This document shows positions 45,488 through 55,956 of a stretch of DNA of 64,000 nt, piece after piece. Made by a program: the position numbers and the translations under genes. Positions within the stretch are counted from its first letter, which is position 1; each line of letters begins with the position of its first letter. The stretch comes from Massariosphaeria phaeospora (Eukaryota; Ascomycota; Dothideomycetes; Pleosporales). The stretch is taken from the NCBI GenBank assembly GCA_011032825.1, contig JAADJZ010000006.1, positions 1,860,001 through 1,924,000 on the forward strand. Reading direction: 5' to 3'. Under the pieces are notes generated by a model. It saw only the letters and a list, made by a program, of their open reading frames with translations. It made no database searches and was not told where the DNA came from.

Positions 45488-45610
45488 CAGCGCGCTTCAC
45501 CTGCTCCAGATAACCTCCCAGTCTTCACTCACTAAACCCGGCGCCCTGTGTCCGCTATAGAGCGCTGTCCTGCTATACTCTCCGGCGCCGCATCTCCCTC
45601 CCTCGCTCAC

Positions 45611-46364
45611 ATGGCGAGCAAGGTACGTAACTGTTCTAGGAGGCCGGAACTTTCCGCATGCAACGATTCTCAGATGCTTGCGCTTGCGAGAGCTATGTCG
45701 TTTTTGAGCTTTAGTTTTGATCAATGCCTAGAATCAGAACAGCGCGGCTGCGGCCACCCCAGCGCCCGCGAAGTGGACGCCGCTAAACTAAGTAAGTGAT
45801 CTCTCCTATCTTCCTTTCAGCACGGCTCGCTCTTGATGGCGAGATAAGTCGTCTACAATACTTCTTGCTTCCTTTCGCTTGCCTTCCCAGTAGTATTGCT
45901 ATTCTACAATAGTGGCACATATGTCTTCCGGTCGCAACTTCCGATGCATGTTTATGAGATGCTAACATAATCTGTAGAAGCGGCATCGTGAGGAGAAGAA
46001 GGAGAAGAAGCGCAAGCGCGAGGAGCCTCCTGCCTCGTGAGTAACTTTCAATACCTCTGTGAAAGCTAATCATCCATCAAACTTCCCACACTGAGTGGAA
46101 TAATGTCACCAAGTCTGCGAATTGAGCACTAGCCTAATGTAGCGTAGCAGCACGTCGAAGTCAGCCGCGCGCAACAAGCGCCGCCGAAAGGCGAAGAAGG
46201 CGGCCGCCGAGAAGGTTGAGGACGAAGACAAGGACGACGACAAGGACATGGACAAGGACAAGGACAAGAACGAGGAGAAGGAAGTGGAGAAGGAGGAGAA
46301 GAGGTACGTGGTCCCCGCCAAGCTAGGGGCCAAGTGGGACGATAAGCAGAAGAAAATAGTTTGA
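45611..46364 (+). pseudogene. Lys/Glu/Asp-rich small protein gene with one nonsense codon
   Basis: Four exons that keep phase throughout: 45611-45622 (MASK), 45732-45791 (NQNSAAAATPAPAKWTPLN then TAA), 45978-46036 (KRHREEKKEKKRKREEPPAS) and 46148-46364 (SKSAARNKRRRKAKKAAAEK, then an Asp/Lys/Glu repeat and YVVPAKLGAKWDDKQKKIV). Introns have gtacgt, gtaagt and gtgagt donors. The only fault is TAA as the last codon of exon 2, which is one C-to-T change away from CAA. If the stop is real, the product is 23 residues. The protein would be very basic then very acidic, probably nuclear or nucleolar. Family unknown. Confidence 0.45.
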
Positions 46365-46389
46365 GCGAAAATATATTCTAAACCTATCC

Positions 46390-46413
46390 AAGAGAAGCTA
46401 CCATTTTTTTTGC
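46390..46413 (+). pseudogene. 24-bp fragment of the U6 3' end with T-run
   Basis: aagagaagctaccat followed by seven more T and gc is identical to the end of the U6 gene (exon 2 plus terminator, one T shorter). Sharing the bases beyond the T-run means it was copied from DNA and not from mature RNA. Confidence 0.6.
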
Positions 46414-46706
46414 AAATATTGTAGTCAGTGATTTTTTGCCATCTCGCGCATTCTTTTTGTAGACCGCTACGACGTCTGGGGAGTGAGATAGAAAGCGGCG
46501 TGGGTTCAATTCCCGCCTGTTCTCTCTTCTGACTCGCTAATACAGCCAATCACACCTATGTCACGTCTTCGGGCCTTTGTCGGGCATTTGGGTAAGCTTA
46601 AAATTTTAGCTTTAGGCATATGATTATCTCGACTACTCTCTCACTATCTTTATCTACCCAGCTGGCATTACTCTCTCAACGGTCCAGGCGAGTTACCTTC
46701 GAGAAA
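46414..46706. other. Short unassigned stretch with a tRNA-like T-arm
   Basis: Contains gtgggttcaattcccgc (46503-46519), a perfect B-box with a 5-bp T-stem and 7-nt loop. I cannot fold an acceptor stem or anticodon arm around it, so it is not called as a tRNA. Confidence 0.4.
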
Positions 46707-47050
46707 CCATCAACGATTCCACATCACCATACGCCACTGTCTCGGAAACAGCATCACCCTCCTAGGCATATACAATAGGACAACGTCGTGCCAGCGCTAT
46801 CCTCTAGCCAGCTCACTGGAACCCCCTACCTAGCTGGCGATAGCCTCTAAGCAGGCCGGGCCAGCTAGCTCTCATGGGTCCATCAACAGTTCCACATTAC
46901 CAAACAGTACTACCTCAGAAATAGCATCACCCCCCCTAGTATATACAATAGCACAATGTGGAATCAGCGGAATCCTCCAGCCGGCTCGCTAAAAGCCCCT
47001 ACCTCCAGACAAGGATGCGCAAGCTCTCAACTACTTCTCCCACGCGCGGA
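46707..47050 (+). repeat. Diverged tandem repeat of 174 bp with coding ancestry
   Basis: Unit A (46707-46880) and unit B (46881 to about 47050) align in the same reading frame: TINDSTSPYATVSETASPS against INSSTLPNSTTSEIASPP, then AYTIGQRRASAIL against VYTIAQCGISGIL. The 174-bp period equals 58 codons. Where unit B has ctccag, unit A has ctctag: a direct CAG-to-TAG comparison within the window. The frame continues open after unit B (DKDAQALNYFSHARILLPD) to about 47247. Family unknown. Confidence 0.55.
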
Positions 47051-47247
47051 TATTGTTGCCGGACGCCGTTGCTCATGGCGGATCTCGTACCCGCTGGTAC
47101 AAGCACTTCCTCTCCCTCTTCAGACTACTAGGCCGGAACGACACATTACTCTATCTTATACGGCACAGGGAGTATTGGCCAATACGAGCATCCTCCTGGC
47201 TTGCTGCTGGGATTCGGTACTGTCCCATAAGGATCAGAGAGCTATAG

Positions 47248-48119
47248 AGTTAACGAGTCTGTGCAACATCCATGCACAGCAGTACACACGCGTCTCACAT
47301 ACGGCTCGTCACCTCTACACCAAGCACTCTACTAGCTACGATTGGTCTTACGTAATGTCTAATCAATAGTTCTAGCCACTTACTAGATCTCTCAACCGTA
47401 GGCTAGAGCCCGTATCTAACTCTTCCAAGCGCATTTTGGCTCACCGTAACCCTTCCTATCTACCACCCTCCAGGGTAGCGTTATGTCTGAACGCGGGGTT
47501 TCTCTGAGAGGGAGTGCGTAATAAATATATAGAAAGAAGGGAATGCAGAGAGTAATCGATCAAACGAGGACTTCACCAACTGGTCTCGTCGTTACCAAAC
47601 ACATCTGAAATACTACCTGCACCAAGAGCGATTGATCCATCTCATGATTTATGTTCGTCGCCGTCCTCTGAGTTTCTATGTTGATATAATTATAGACACA
47701 CAGTATCCTAATCGAGGCATAGCGAGAGTGTTAACTGATAGAAGAACTCTTCGATAATTATGCAAACAGTGGCAATGCACCTTTGCGCCAGTACCGGATT
47801 GGCACGCAAAAACCACTACCCAAGCTGAGTGCTAGCTAGCAAATCTGCGATTAGCAGAGCACACAATGAGAGACAGAAATCTAGCATTCCGGGAAATGAT
47901 GATCTGCCTATATTTGGTTAGTAATTCCTAAAGCTATCTCTTAGAGCCTTATTGAATGTACAAGGACACGTTTGTAATCGCCGTATGCAATTCAAATCGA
48001 TCCATGAAAAAAAAAACAATGATACATTGCACGCTCGCTGGAATAGCCCAAAAGTCCCGCTATGCAAACCAGGCCTAAGCCTATGCAAACCACTGGCTCT
48101 GCTGCCAGCCATAAGCCCC
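47248..48119. other. Gene-free end of the accessory island
   Basis: AT-rich, no supported gene; 3' flank of UBC7 at the right edge. Confidence 0.45.
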
Positions 48120-48731
48120 CTATTCACACTCCAAGCTGTCACGTACGCACTTCCGCGCCCGCTTCTTAAACTCGGATGGGTTATCCCGCCACATTGACGC
48201 GGCTTCTACGTTGGCTGGCGACTCGTCGTTGGGGCTGCTGAGCATGGAGATGACGGAGAGGAGGATAGTCTCGGGTGTCTGGACTGGTGACCAGCGCTCG
48301 GATGCTGATTCGTAGCCGTACTTGTCTTCTTCTGGGGGGTGTAGGATAGAGATGCAGACGTCGCCGTTTTCGTAAACTGGATTCGTAACGTCAGTGACAT
48401 GTTTGCAGCAATGCAAAGGGTTGGCATTACTGTTCGGGTGGAAGATGGTAGTCTCGAAGCGCATTTTTGGCGGCATCAAAGGATACTCGTGAGGAAAGTT
48501 GAGACGCGCGCGGAAGAAACCGCCTGAGGGGTCAGTCAGCATAACTCCTGACCAAGAACTTCTGTACCCACCACCATAGAACTTTGTGTCGTCGTTGATC
48601 ATGAGCATGACCTCCCACTCGAACACATTGCTGTCCACGAGACCACAGCTGATGCCCGGTATGTCTTTGTCATTCTGCATTTGCTTCAGCTGTCGCGCTA
48701 GCAAGCCTGCGGCCGCTGACGAAGATGACAT
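48120..48731 (-). CDS. UBC7: Ubiquitin-conjugating enzyme E2, UBC7/UBE2G2 type
   Basis: Exons on minus strand: 48731-48572, 48523-48431 and 48376-48120; 169 residues. Both introns are short and in-frame without stops, so they are easily missed; they are needed because they restore YGGGFFRARLNFP and FHPNIYENGDVCISIL. The active-site Cys is residue 92 in GDVCISIL, preceded by the HPN motif. The acidic insertion after the active site, HPPEEDKYGYESASERW, is the hallmark of the UBC7/G2 class, and SPNDESPANVEAASMWRDN fits the C-terminal helices. Known role: ER-associated degradation E2, working with HRD1/DOA10-type ligases and recruited by CUE1-like factors. Cytosolic face of the ER. Confidence 0.95.
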   Translation of the reverse strand: MSSSSAAAGLLARQLKQMQNDKDIPGISCGLVDSNVFEWEVMLMINDDTKFYGGGYRSSWSGVMLTDPSGGFFRARLNFPHEYPLMPPKMRFETTIFHPNSNANPLHCCKHVTDVTNPVYENGDVCISILHPPEEDKYGYESASERWSPVQTPETILLSVISMLSSPNDESPANVEAASMWRDNPSEFKKRARKCVRDSLECE

Positions 48732-50157
48732 GTCCTCCTAAGAAGTTGGGTTTCCGTGTAAATATTGCGAGGAACAGTGTAGGAACAATGCGGTTGTGAG
48801 AGAGTGGTGTGGGCGGGTGGGGTGGATACGGATCCGAACAGGCCCACGGCCGTGGTGTTAAAGAGCCTACACCCGGGCAGCAGGGCGCGTGTGAAAGAAT
48901 GGCTCAGCCCGTGCGCAGTTGCAGCTTCGCAAGAACACGCCTGCCCTTATGGCTTGGTGGAGGGGGAAGCGGCGGGGCTTTGGCGGGGCAGGGTGCCTTA
49001 TCCGAGGCGTCGAGTGGCAATATGGTGTCGAAGGATTGTTTGGCGCGTGATACGAGTAGTGGCTGGTGACCGAAGTGGACTGCACTGCTGCAAAGGTGAG
49101 AGGCGTCGAGGGGTTGGCGTGGTAGCAGAAGCAAGCAGCCGCAGTCGTGCACCTGAGAGTCGACGTGCTGCAAGTGGCGACATCTGCCAAGACGGGTCGT
49201 CCGCAAGGAGGAAGGCTCCGATCCGCCCGCGGCCGCTACTGGTTAGCTCCTCACCTTTCTTCTTTTTCTCTGCATCTCACCTTCTCTATCTACCAATCTC
49301 TGATGCAACGTCGCTGCGAGGTTTCCCAAGGCTGTTCCTACTTGCAGACGCCGGTCAATCATTGTGCGGGCTCTACGAGCACCCGCAACAGCGACAGCAG
49401 CAGGAACAGCAATCCAAACCGGCTCTCGTATCGCAGACAACCCAACAGATTCTTGCGGTATGGCGAAAATATACACAATATTGCAACATCTGTCGCACAC
49501 CGATTACTTGTAATATCACAGCTAGTGCTCGAGGTCCAGTTTTTAGTTTCGAGTCGTTCCGACATTTCGAGAAGTACACTATGCAATACTACCTTTGTAG
49601 CGTAGGGTTGGGTATCGAAGTCGACCAGACGCGAACGCGTGTATCCTAGCTGGATCAGTTCCCGTGGAGAGCGAATCTCAATTCTGTACTTTCAGGGCGC
49701 TCCTACGTCTAAGCTGTCTGCAGTTTCTGAAGCTCTTCAGGCAAGCATGAATGTGGCCGCAAGTACGTAGGCGTATCGAGGTAACTAATCGCTCATCGTA
49801 AGCAGGTGCGGAACCAAGGCCGTAAAATGTCTGCACACACATTAGGCGTTCACCCGCGGCCCAAGCAGTTCGGATTTTCTAACACATTTGTCAGTGCGAA
49901 CTGTCGTCAAATGTCTACACTCGGATCTCATACGTTGACTAGCGGCCAAGTAGTTCGGATTCCTAATTCATTTGTCAGAGCAAACTGCTGTCGGGAATAT
50001 TTAGGAGATCTATCCTGGTTTCGTAATCAAAGTTCAACTGTGTATCCCTCAGCGTCGGGGAAATTTCGTCTGTTGCTCCCACAAGATGAGACTATATATA
50101 TCTTCAAACACTCTTCTCATTCATTCACAAACCATCCGAGTGTTCATCTGAGGCAGG
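48732..50157. other. Intergenic region with a small direct repeat
   Basis: 1.4 kb between divergent genes. Two copies of gcggccaag(c/t)agttcggatt...catttgtcag (about 49856-49908 and 49943-49993) form a short direct repeat of 87-bp spacing. An open frame at 48804-49649 (+) has no recognisable content and is Cys/Arg-rich in the way GC-rich non-coding DNA is. Confidence 0.5.
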
Positions 50158-51305
50158 ATGCGTTCATCTATCATCATCTCCTTCTGTTTTGCAAACCCAT
50201 TCTTGACATTAGCTTATGACACGCCGTTCGCCTTTAAAGCCCGTCCCACCATCGAGAACCGAACAATAGACGACATATACCAAGCTGCCCTAGCCGAAGG
50301 CGGCGTTGTTACTGCCTGGCATGGTGGTGACGAGAAGAACCAACAGGATGCGTTGAAGAAGGCTTTCGAGGAGCGTTTCCCCGGCATGACTCTGAACATC
50401 ACCGTCGACGTCTCCAAATACCACAACGGGCTCATCGATGAGCAGCTTGCCAACGGCAATCTGTACGTTGACTCTGCAATTCTGCAAACGCTGCATGACT
50501 ATCCGCGCTGGAAGGAAGCTGGTGCTCTTCTGCACTACGCGCCTCTTGATTTCGACAAGATCCATACATCTTTCAGGGATATCCACGCCGCCTACTACGG
50601 GGTGAATATCTTTGGTTGGAACATTGTATGGAATACACGGAAGTGAAATTCTACTGGTGGACGTGTCCAGGATTTTGCGGATTTCTTGGACCCGAACCTT
50701 CGGGACCGTATCGTACTCACTTATCCGAACGATGACGATGCGGTGCTCTATACTTTTGATCTCATGTAAGTCTTCGTTTTCCTATATGGCATTGGGCTCA
50801 CATATATTGACTGCAGATACAGCATGCAACAGCTAGGTGCCGGATGGTTCGATGACCTCCTCCTTCAAAATCCCCGCTGGGTCCGAGGAAGCGCCACTCC
50901 CACCTCCCTCATCGACCAAGCCAACAACAGTACGTCGCTTCCTTCGTAGGGTTCATCGGCGCTGCGGACCCCTCACTCGGTCTCAACGATTCCTACCCCA
51001 CCGATGCACCCTTTGTGACATGGGCAGAGGGCGCAGCCATCTTCAAAGACGCACCGCACCCCGAGAGCACCAAATTGCTACATAACTTCCTCATCAGCAA
51101 GGAATATCTCGAAACAACCCCACGATGGACTGTCCGAACCGATGCCCCGGCGCACTTTCCGAAGATATTCGATGAGCTGTACACGAATGTCAATGTTTTC
51201 GCCGACTGGATGGCTGATCGTGAGAGGGTCGAGAGATTGCGCTTTTGGTTTGAGAAGCAGATTGGGACGCCCCAGGGACTCAGCCCTCTAGAGGACGATC
51301 TATAA
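50158..51305 (+). pseudogene. Bacterial-type extracellular solute-binding protein gene, broken
   Basis: ATG at 50158, exon 1 to 50765, a 51-bp intron (gtaagt...ctgcag), exon 2 from 50817. The start is a signal peptide (MRSSIIISFCFANPFLTLA), followed by a periplasmic-binding type II fold: GGVVTAWHGGDEKNQQDALK, FEERFPGMTLNITVDVSK, DSAILQTLHDYPRW, ADFLDPNLRDRIVLTYPNDD, WVRGSATPTSLIDQ, VGFIGAADPSLGLND, FVTWAEGAAIFKDAPHPE. Two lesions: TGA at 50644-50646 (one C-to-T step from CGA) after WNTRK, and a one-base loss near 50928-50931, since QANN and YVASFVGF are in different frames. No intron can rescue either. Relatives in moulds are secreted proteins similar to bacterial iron or organic-ion binding proteins. 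If both faults are real, the locus makes only a truncated protein of 162 residues. Confidence 0.8.
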
Positions 51306-53058
51306 GGTGGGGTTATCTTTAAGCATGTCAGTGTCAGCATCATCGTACCACTTTTCAGCTGTTCCTAGCTCCACGTTGGCTAGCCGGTGAACATAGTGTA
51401 TTGTTATAATACTTGCTTGACGTCTCCAACTCTACATGTCACGCGTACACCAACGTCCAATACCAGGTCGTTAATACCGAGTGCACTTCCATCTCTCGAT
51501 ATCGGACTCCGAAAAGAATCTCGCCCCTTCAACGCAGCTTCAGCTTTCCACCCATCGTGTAGGAACGAAGCTGATCGGAATTGTCTGACGTGGCTTGAAG
51601 GTTTCCGTAAGCCAGCCTCAGTCGCATCTTCAGTCGCTCTACTAGCTCTGTCGACTGCGGTGTATAGAACAACACTTTAGAGAGGTAAATATATCTACTC
51701 GTTCATCTTGCTAAATTTTGTATACTGTGCGGAGGATCGCGTGTGAAGGCTTTCTCGATATCAGCTAATCATGTTATGGTAGCAGGTCTGTGGATCGTAA
51801 AGGGGTAGAAATCATTGGGATTTTTTGAGAAGTGATGGCATTTACAATACGAACAGCATGGCGAGTCTAGCGAAGTGCTGTTTCAGTCTCTACTTGATGT
51901 TTTCTGAATTGGTTACTTAGCGAAGATTTCTCGCTAGCCGTTGTCAAATCTTGGAGCAGTTGAAAGCTCAAAGTTGTCGGTTTCCGAATAAGCATCTTGA
52001 AGATGCGTTTCGGGGTATCGCTACATCAGCTGAAGTCATCTGTATCTACAATGTCTGCACGCTTCCGCGGTTATACGACAGTTGCATATAGTGGTACAAG
52101 AGGCTGAAGCCCCTGTCAGCCTGAGGGAGCTCGGGGTAGCAAAACACCCAGCCATCATGCAGAAGAGGTTCAGCTATGCGGCTGATGTCCCCGTTAGGAA
52201 TAAGCGTGGTTACTCATCACCAAATTGATTATGTTCGCATCTATCGCCAAATAGACTGCCATTTGTAGCATTGTGCAGCATGGCTTGCAGCATGGCTGGC
52301 CCGCCCCTTCATGAAACTCGGACGGTCATTTGAACGAATCTTCTGGATCTCTGAAGGCGTCCGGAGAGGTATCTGGCGGGTTTTTAGGCGACGAGTGCTT
52401 GTGTGATTGTGTGTTCGTGTGTTCGTGTCATTTCCTCCGCAGCATGTCCGTCCAGTCTGCTGGGTCCGAAGGGGTGAGTAATCAACGCTAGTCAGGGGTC
52501 CGCCGCTAAGACCACCCCCAGTTTCCCAGTTTACCTACCACCACCTCACGCTGATATCCTGCACCAAACGCCATCACCGTTACACTTCGGTGCGTAATGC
52601 GGAAGAAAGAAGATTGGCCCTTCGTTTTCGAAAAGCCATCTGGATTCTAGGCATCGGGAAAGAGCCGTACCAATGACATCGCCGTAATGGCATCTCCCAT
52701 GTCACATTCGTTTCCCGCTGTTTTCCTTCTCGAATCTCTTGGCCCGAGCCCTGACGAATAGTAGTTGCTCCTCAAGATAGCGGGAACGGGAAACGCTACC
52801 CGCTCACTGCAGGGTTTGGAAGCAACCTATTCTTCTTTTGATGGGTGAGACAGCTACCCAGCTGTGATGGGACATGCCGGTGCTGGAGAACCCTAGTGTC
52901 TGACAGGGAATTGCGAACCGGACCCCTCTGATCGCTGTACCTGGAAGGGTTCATAAGTGGACATGCCCTTAATCTTCGTGCGTTGTTTAGCTTAGCTTCT
53001 GGTACCCACTAGCAGCTCGCCCTAACCCGATCATTCACTTTACAGATGTCTCGATAGC
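51306..53058. other. Gene-free region
   Basis: 1.75 kb between tandem (+) loci. Open frame 51387-51680 has no recognisable content. No RNA gene seen. Some short repeats (gtgtgttcgtgtgttcgtg at about 52410). Confidence 0.45.
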
Positions 53059-55193
53059 ATGGCAATCTTGAGCTACGTTGAATCGCGTCATCTGAACTTT
53101 CTGTTCTCCCTCCTTACCGCATACCTATGGGGCACCTCTTTCGTCTACGCCCAATCTGATAAATTCGAGTTAAATCCGCTGACCAACTTTTGCTCACGAT
53201 GGTGGTCACAATGTGAGCGACCTGAAATGACTCCATGGTAAATTACTTACTTACAATCTGCATATAGCGGTTGTCAAAAACGATGTATTATATATCGACA
53301 GCGGCGTCCAGAAGTACAACGGAACCGACATCTCAGCTCCGATCTTTGGAATCAGTTAGTCTATCTTATCCAGAAGAGATTAGGCTAACATGTGTAGACA
53401 ATTACTTATTGACCATTCCACTGAACACTACCTGGGATTGGAAGAAGGATATAGTCATCAACGCGGAGCCCAAAAACGAAACCAACCCCGCAACCGGGAC
53501 GCTGCCACCAAGTCTGATCAGGGGCCATATATTCCATGGCCCTCTCGAAAATCCAGATATTTATGTTTACGGGGGCACGACATATATGGGTAACCAGACC
53601 TTTGAAGGTTACAATTCGCCGGATTCCGCCATCTATTCATTGTGGTCGTACACCCCCGACACATTGCAGTATCCTTGGCGCCAATACGACATTGTTCAAC
53701 CCTGGATGGCCAACCATGGAGCAGCAACAGAAGCAATAGATCAGGGTCTAGGTTTCTATCTGAACGGCCAGATTGATTGGGGTACCTCCGCGAAGACATC
53801 AAACAATATCAAAAGTGAGGACCTTTACAGACCATTGGACGGGATGTTGGTAATTGATTTCGGCAATTACACTTCGAACAATATATCTACCGCATCCATT
53901 AGAAGCAACGCTCCAAGAGTTGGTGGTAGCATGGAGTATTTTGCCCCTGTGGGAGGTATGGGGATACTTGTTGCTCTAGGGGGACAAATTCAGCCCGGTC
54001 AAACTCAGCCGTACTCTAATATTAGCCAGGGAGAATTGGTGAGTCAATTATGGCCGCGCCTTTGATCTAATCTGACACACACGTAGCTTGATTTTTCCTC
54101 GGTTGATATTTTCGATATCGATTCATACCTGCAGAACTTGGTGAGCAACGGCACATGGTATCAACAAAATACTACGGGCGAGATTCCGCCGGCACGCATC
54201 GACTTCTGTACCGTCTCAATTTCGAGCGCTGATAAATCCAGCCACCACATATATCTTTACGGCGGCCGTGATCCCACGAAGAAGTTACATTACGACGATG
54301 TCTATGTCTTGACCCTCCCTTCGTTTACATGGACTCCAATCTTCACAAGTGGTAGTTCGCCTAGATGGGGACATAACTGTCATATAGCAGGCATGCGGCA
54401 GATGATTACTGTGGGGGGCAATATCACAAATACCGGGAAATGCGATTGGGAGCGGAAAGGTGTTGCGGTATTAGAGATGAGCACCGTGACGTGGGGTAGC
54501 GTCTTCCAAACCAATTTGACCACCTTCGAAGTACCTCAGAGAGTCCTGTCTGCAACAGGGGGAACTGCATCGGGCGCTGCAACGATGAAAGAGCCAACCA
54601 CGGGCTGGACCGACCAACGGCTGAAGACGGTATTCGACACCCCGCGAAAATGGACATCCAACCCGGAGACCTCGTCTCCACCAGAACCCGGAAGTACCGA
54701 CACCAAAAAGAACGTTGGCACAATAGCAGGCGGCGTAGTAGGCGGCGTACTCGCCTTCGCCCTAATCCTCAGTGCTCTCCTCGCCTGGCGCCTCAAACGC
54801 GCTCAAGCCCGCGGCCCCCACGAACTCGCCTCCGACGAAATGCGCCCCGAAATCGACGGCGACAAACGGAAATACGAACTGCAAGGCCTTAACGGCAACG
54901 ACCCAGTCGAGCTGCCTGGCTTCGAACCCCCTGAATTGCACACACCCCAGCAGCTGTTCGAAGCAGACCGCGATACAGCGACGAGAGCGGCAGAACTGCC
55001 TGGCACGAATACGGTTGCTGGTGGAGTCCATGGTGTGCCTATCGTGAGGACTCCTGGAGATGATTTGCCGACGCCGCCACTGTATACCGCGGGACTGTCC
55101 TCGGGTGGGAATAGTGCAACGTCCGATGCGGAAGCAGATGCAGCGTCGCCGGGGGAAACGCAGAAGCCCGTGAAAGATTATACATGGATATGA
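53059..55193 (+). CDS. Kelch-repeat single-pass membrane protein
   Basis: Exons 53059-53212, 53268-53354, 53398-54038 and 54087-55193; 662 residues. N-terminal signal sequence (FLFSLLTAYLWGTSFVYA), then a large N-glycosylation-rich ectodomain with kelch-type blades: VVKNDVLYIDSGVQKYN, PDIYVYGGTTYMGN, GGMGILVALGGQIQ, HHIYLYGGRDPTKKLHYDDV followed by VYVLTLPSFTWTPI, and HNCHIAGMRQMITVGGN. One transmembrane helix near residues 503-525 (AGGVVGGVLAFALILSALLAW) follows a Pro/Ser-rich stalk, then a basic stop-transfer KRAQ and an acidic/Pro-rich cytosolic tail of about 130 residues. The architecture fits a fungal cell-surface kelch protein family of unknown role. All introns are short and phase-consistent, and exon 1 carries the signal peptide alone. 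Confidence 0.88.
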
Positions 55194-55956
55194 ACTTGGT
55201 TGTAGATTGACCACTGGATCAAATCAACCATCCGTCACGTCGACCGAAACCCAGGCTCGGTTCCATGCCGCAGTACGCTGCTGCCTTGCCACGTCGAGTA
55301 AATCGGATGAGCAGCAGAAACATCGGTCAAAACCACACCCAGACGCAATCCTCATGACACCATAAGATATTCCAGTAGAAGCCACAGAGTTCCATTTCGC
55401 CGTCACAAAGCGCTGTTGTATCCACCACCCTTGACCATGTCTAAAGAGAGCTTTCTGCGGTCCAGGGCAGAAACAACGCTGGTACTGCAACTGATAACAA
55501 GCTATGGCGGGACCGTCTCGTAATCCGTGTATGTGATTTATGCCAAATGACGCTTTACGAACTGAGATGATACAGATCAGCTTAGTTTGAGAGAGAGAGC
55601 TACACTCGGGACGTGCGATACGGCCCTAAATGAACAGTTCATGAATTCGGCATAGCCCGCTCCTGCAGCCTCATTTGAGTGAAAACACGTCTGTTCTATA
55701 TTCATACAGAAGTATAATCATATAACCGCCTAACCTCGAACCCCAGCCCCACGAGCCCAAAAAGAGGAGGAGGGAGATCTATCCATAGCCGCCCCCCAAA
55801 ATAGCCAAGCCTAACCATCGTGCAGATACATCACACATAACCCACGTAAACGCCGTCGTAATACAGGAGAATAGAAAGGTATTGGCATTCGATTCGTGAA
55901 AAGAGAAAGGGGAAGGGAAATCTAGGACACAGCGAGTAATAAGAGAAGTTGGCGGA
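55194..55956. other. Convergent intergenic region
   Basis: Two 3' UTRs; no gene recognised. Confidence 0.5.

Noticed and set aside
46440..46530. Possible tRNA gene around gtgggttcaattcccgc
   Set aside because: The T-arm and B-box are perfect, but no acceptor stem, D-arm or anticodon arm can be paired at the right distances. Kept only as a tRNA-like relic.
48804..49649. 281-codon open frame on the plus strand
   Set aside because: No domain, erratic composition and biased residues typical of the shadow of GC-rich promoter DNA; starts next to the UBC7 promoter.
50640..50672. Short intron that would remove the TGA in the solute-binding-protein gene
   Set aside because: The only gt...ag pair around the stop gives a 28-bp intron, shorter than any other here, and no branch point is present.
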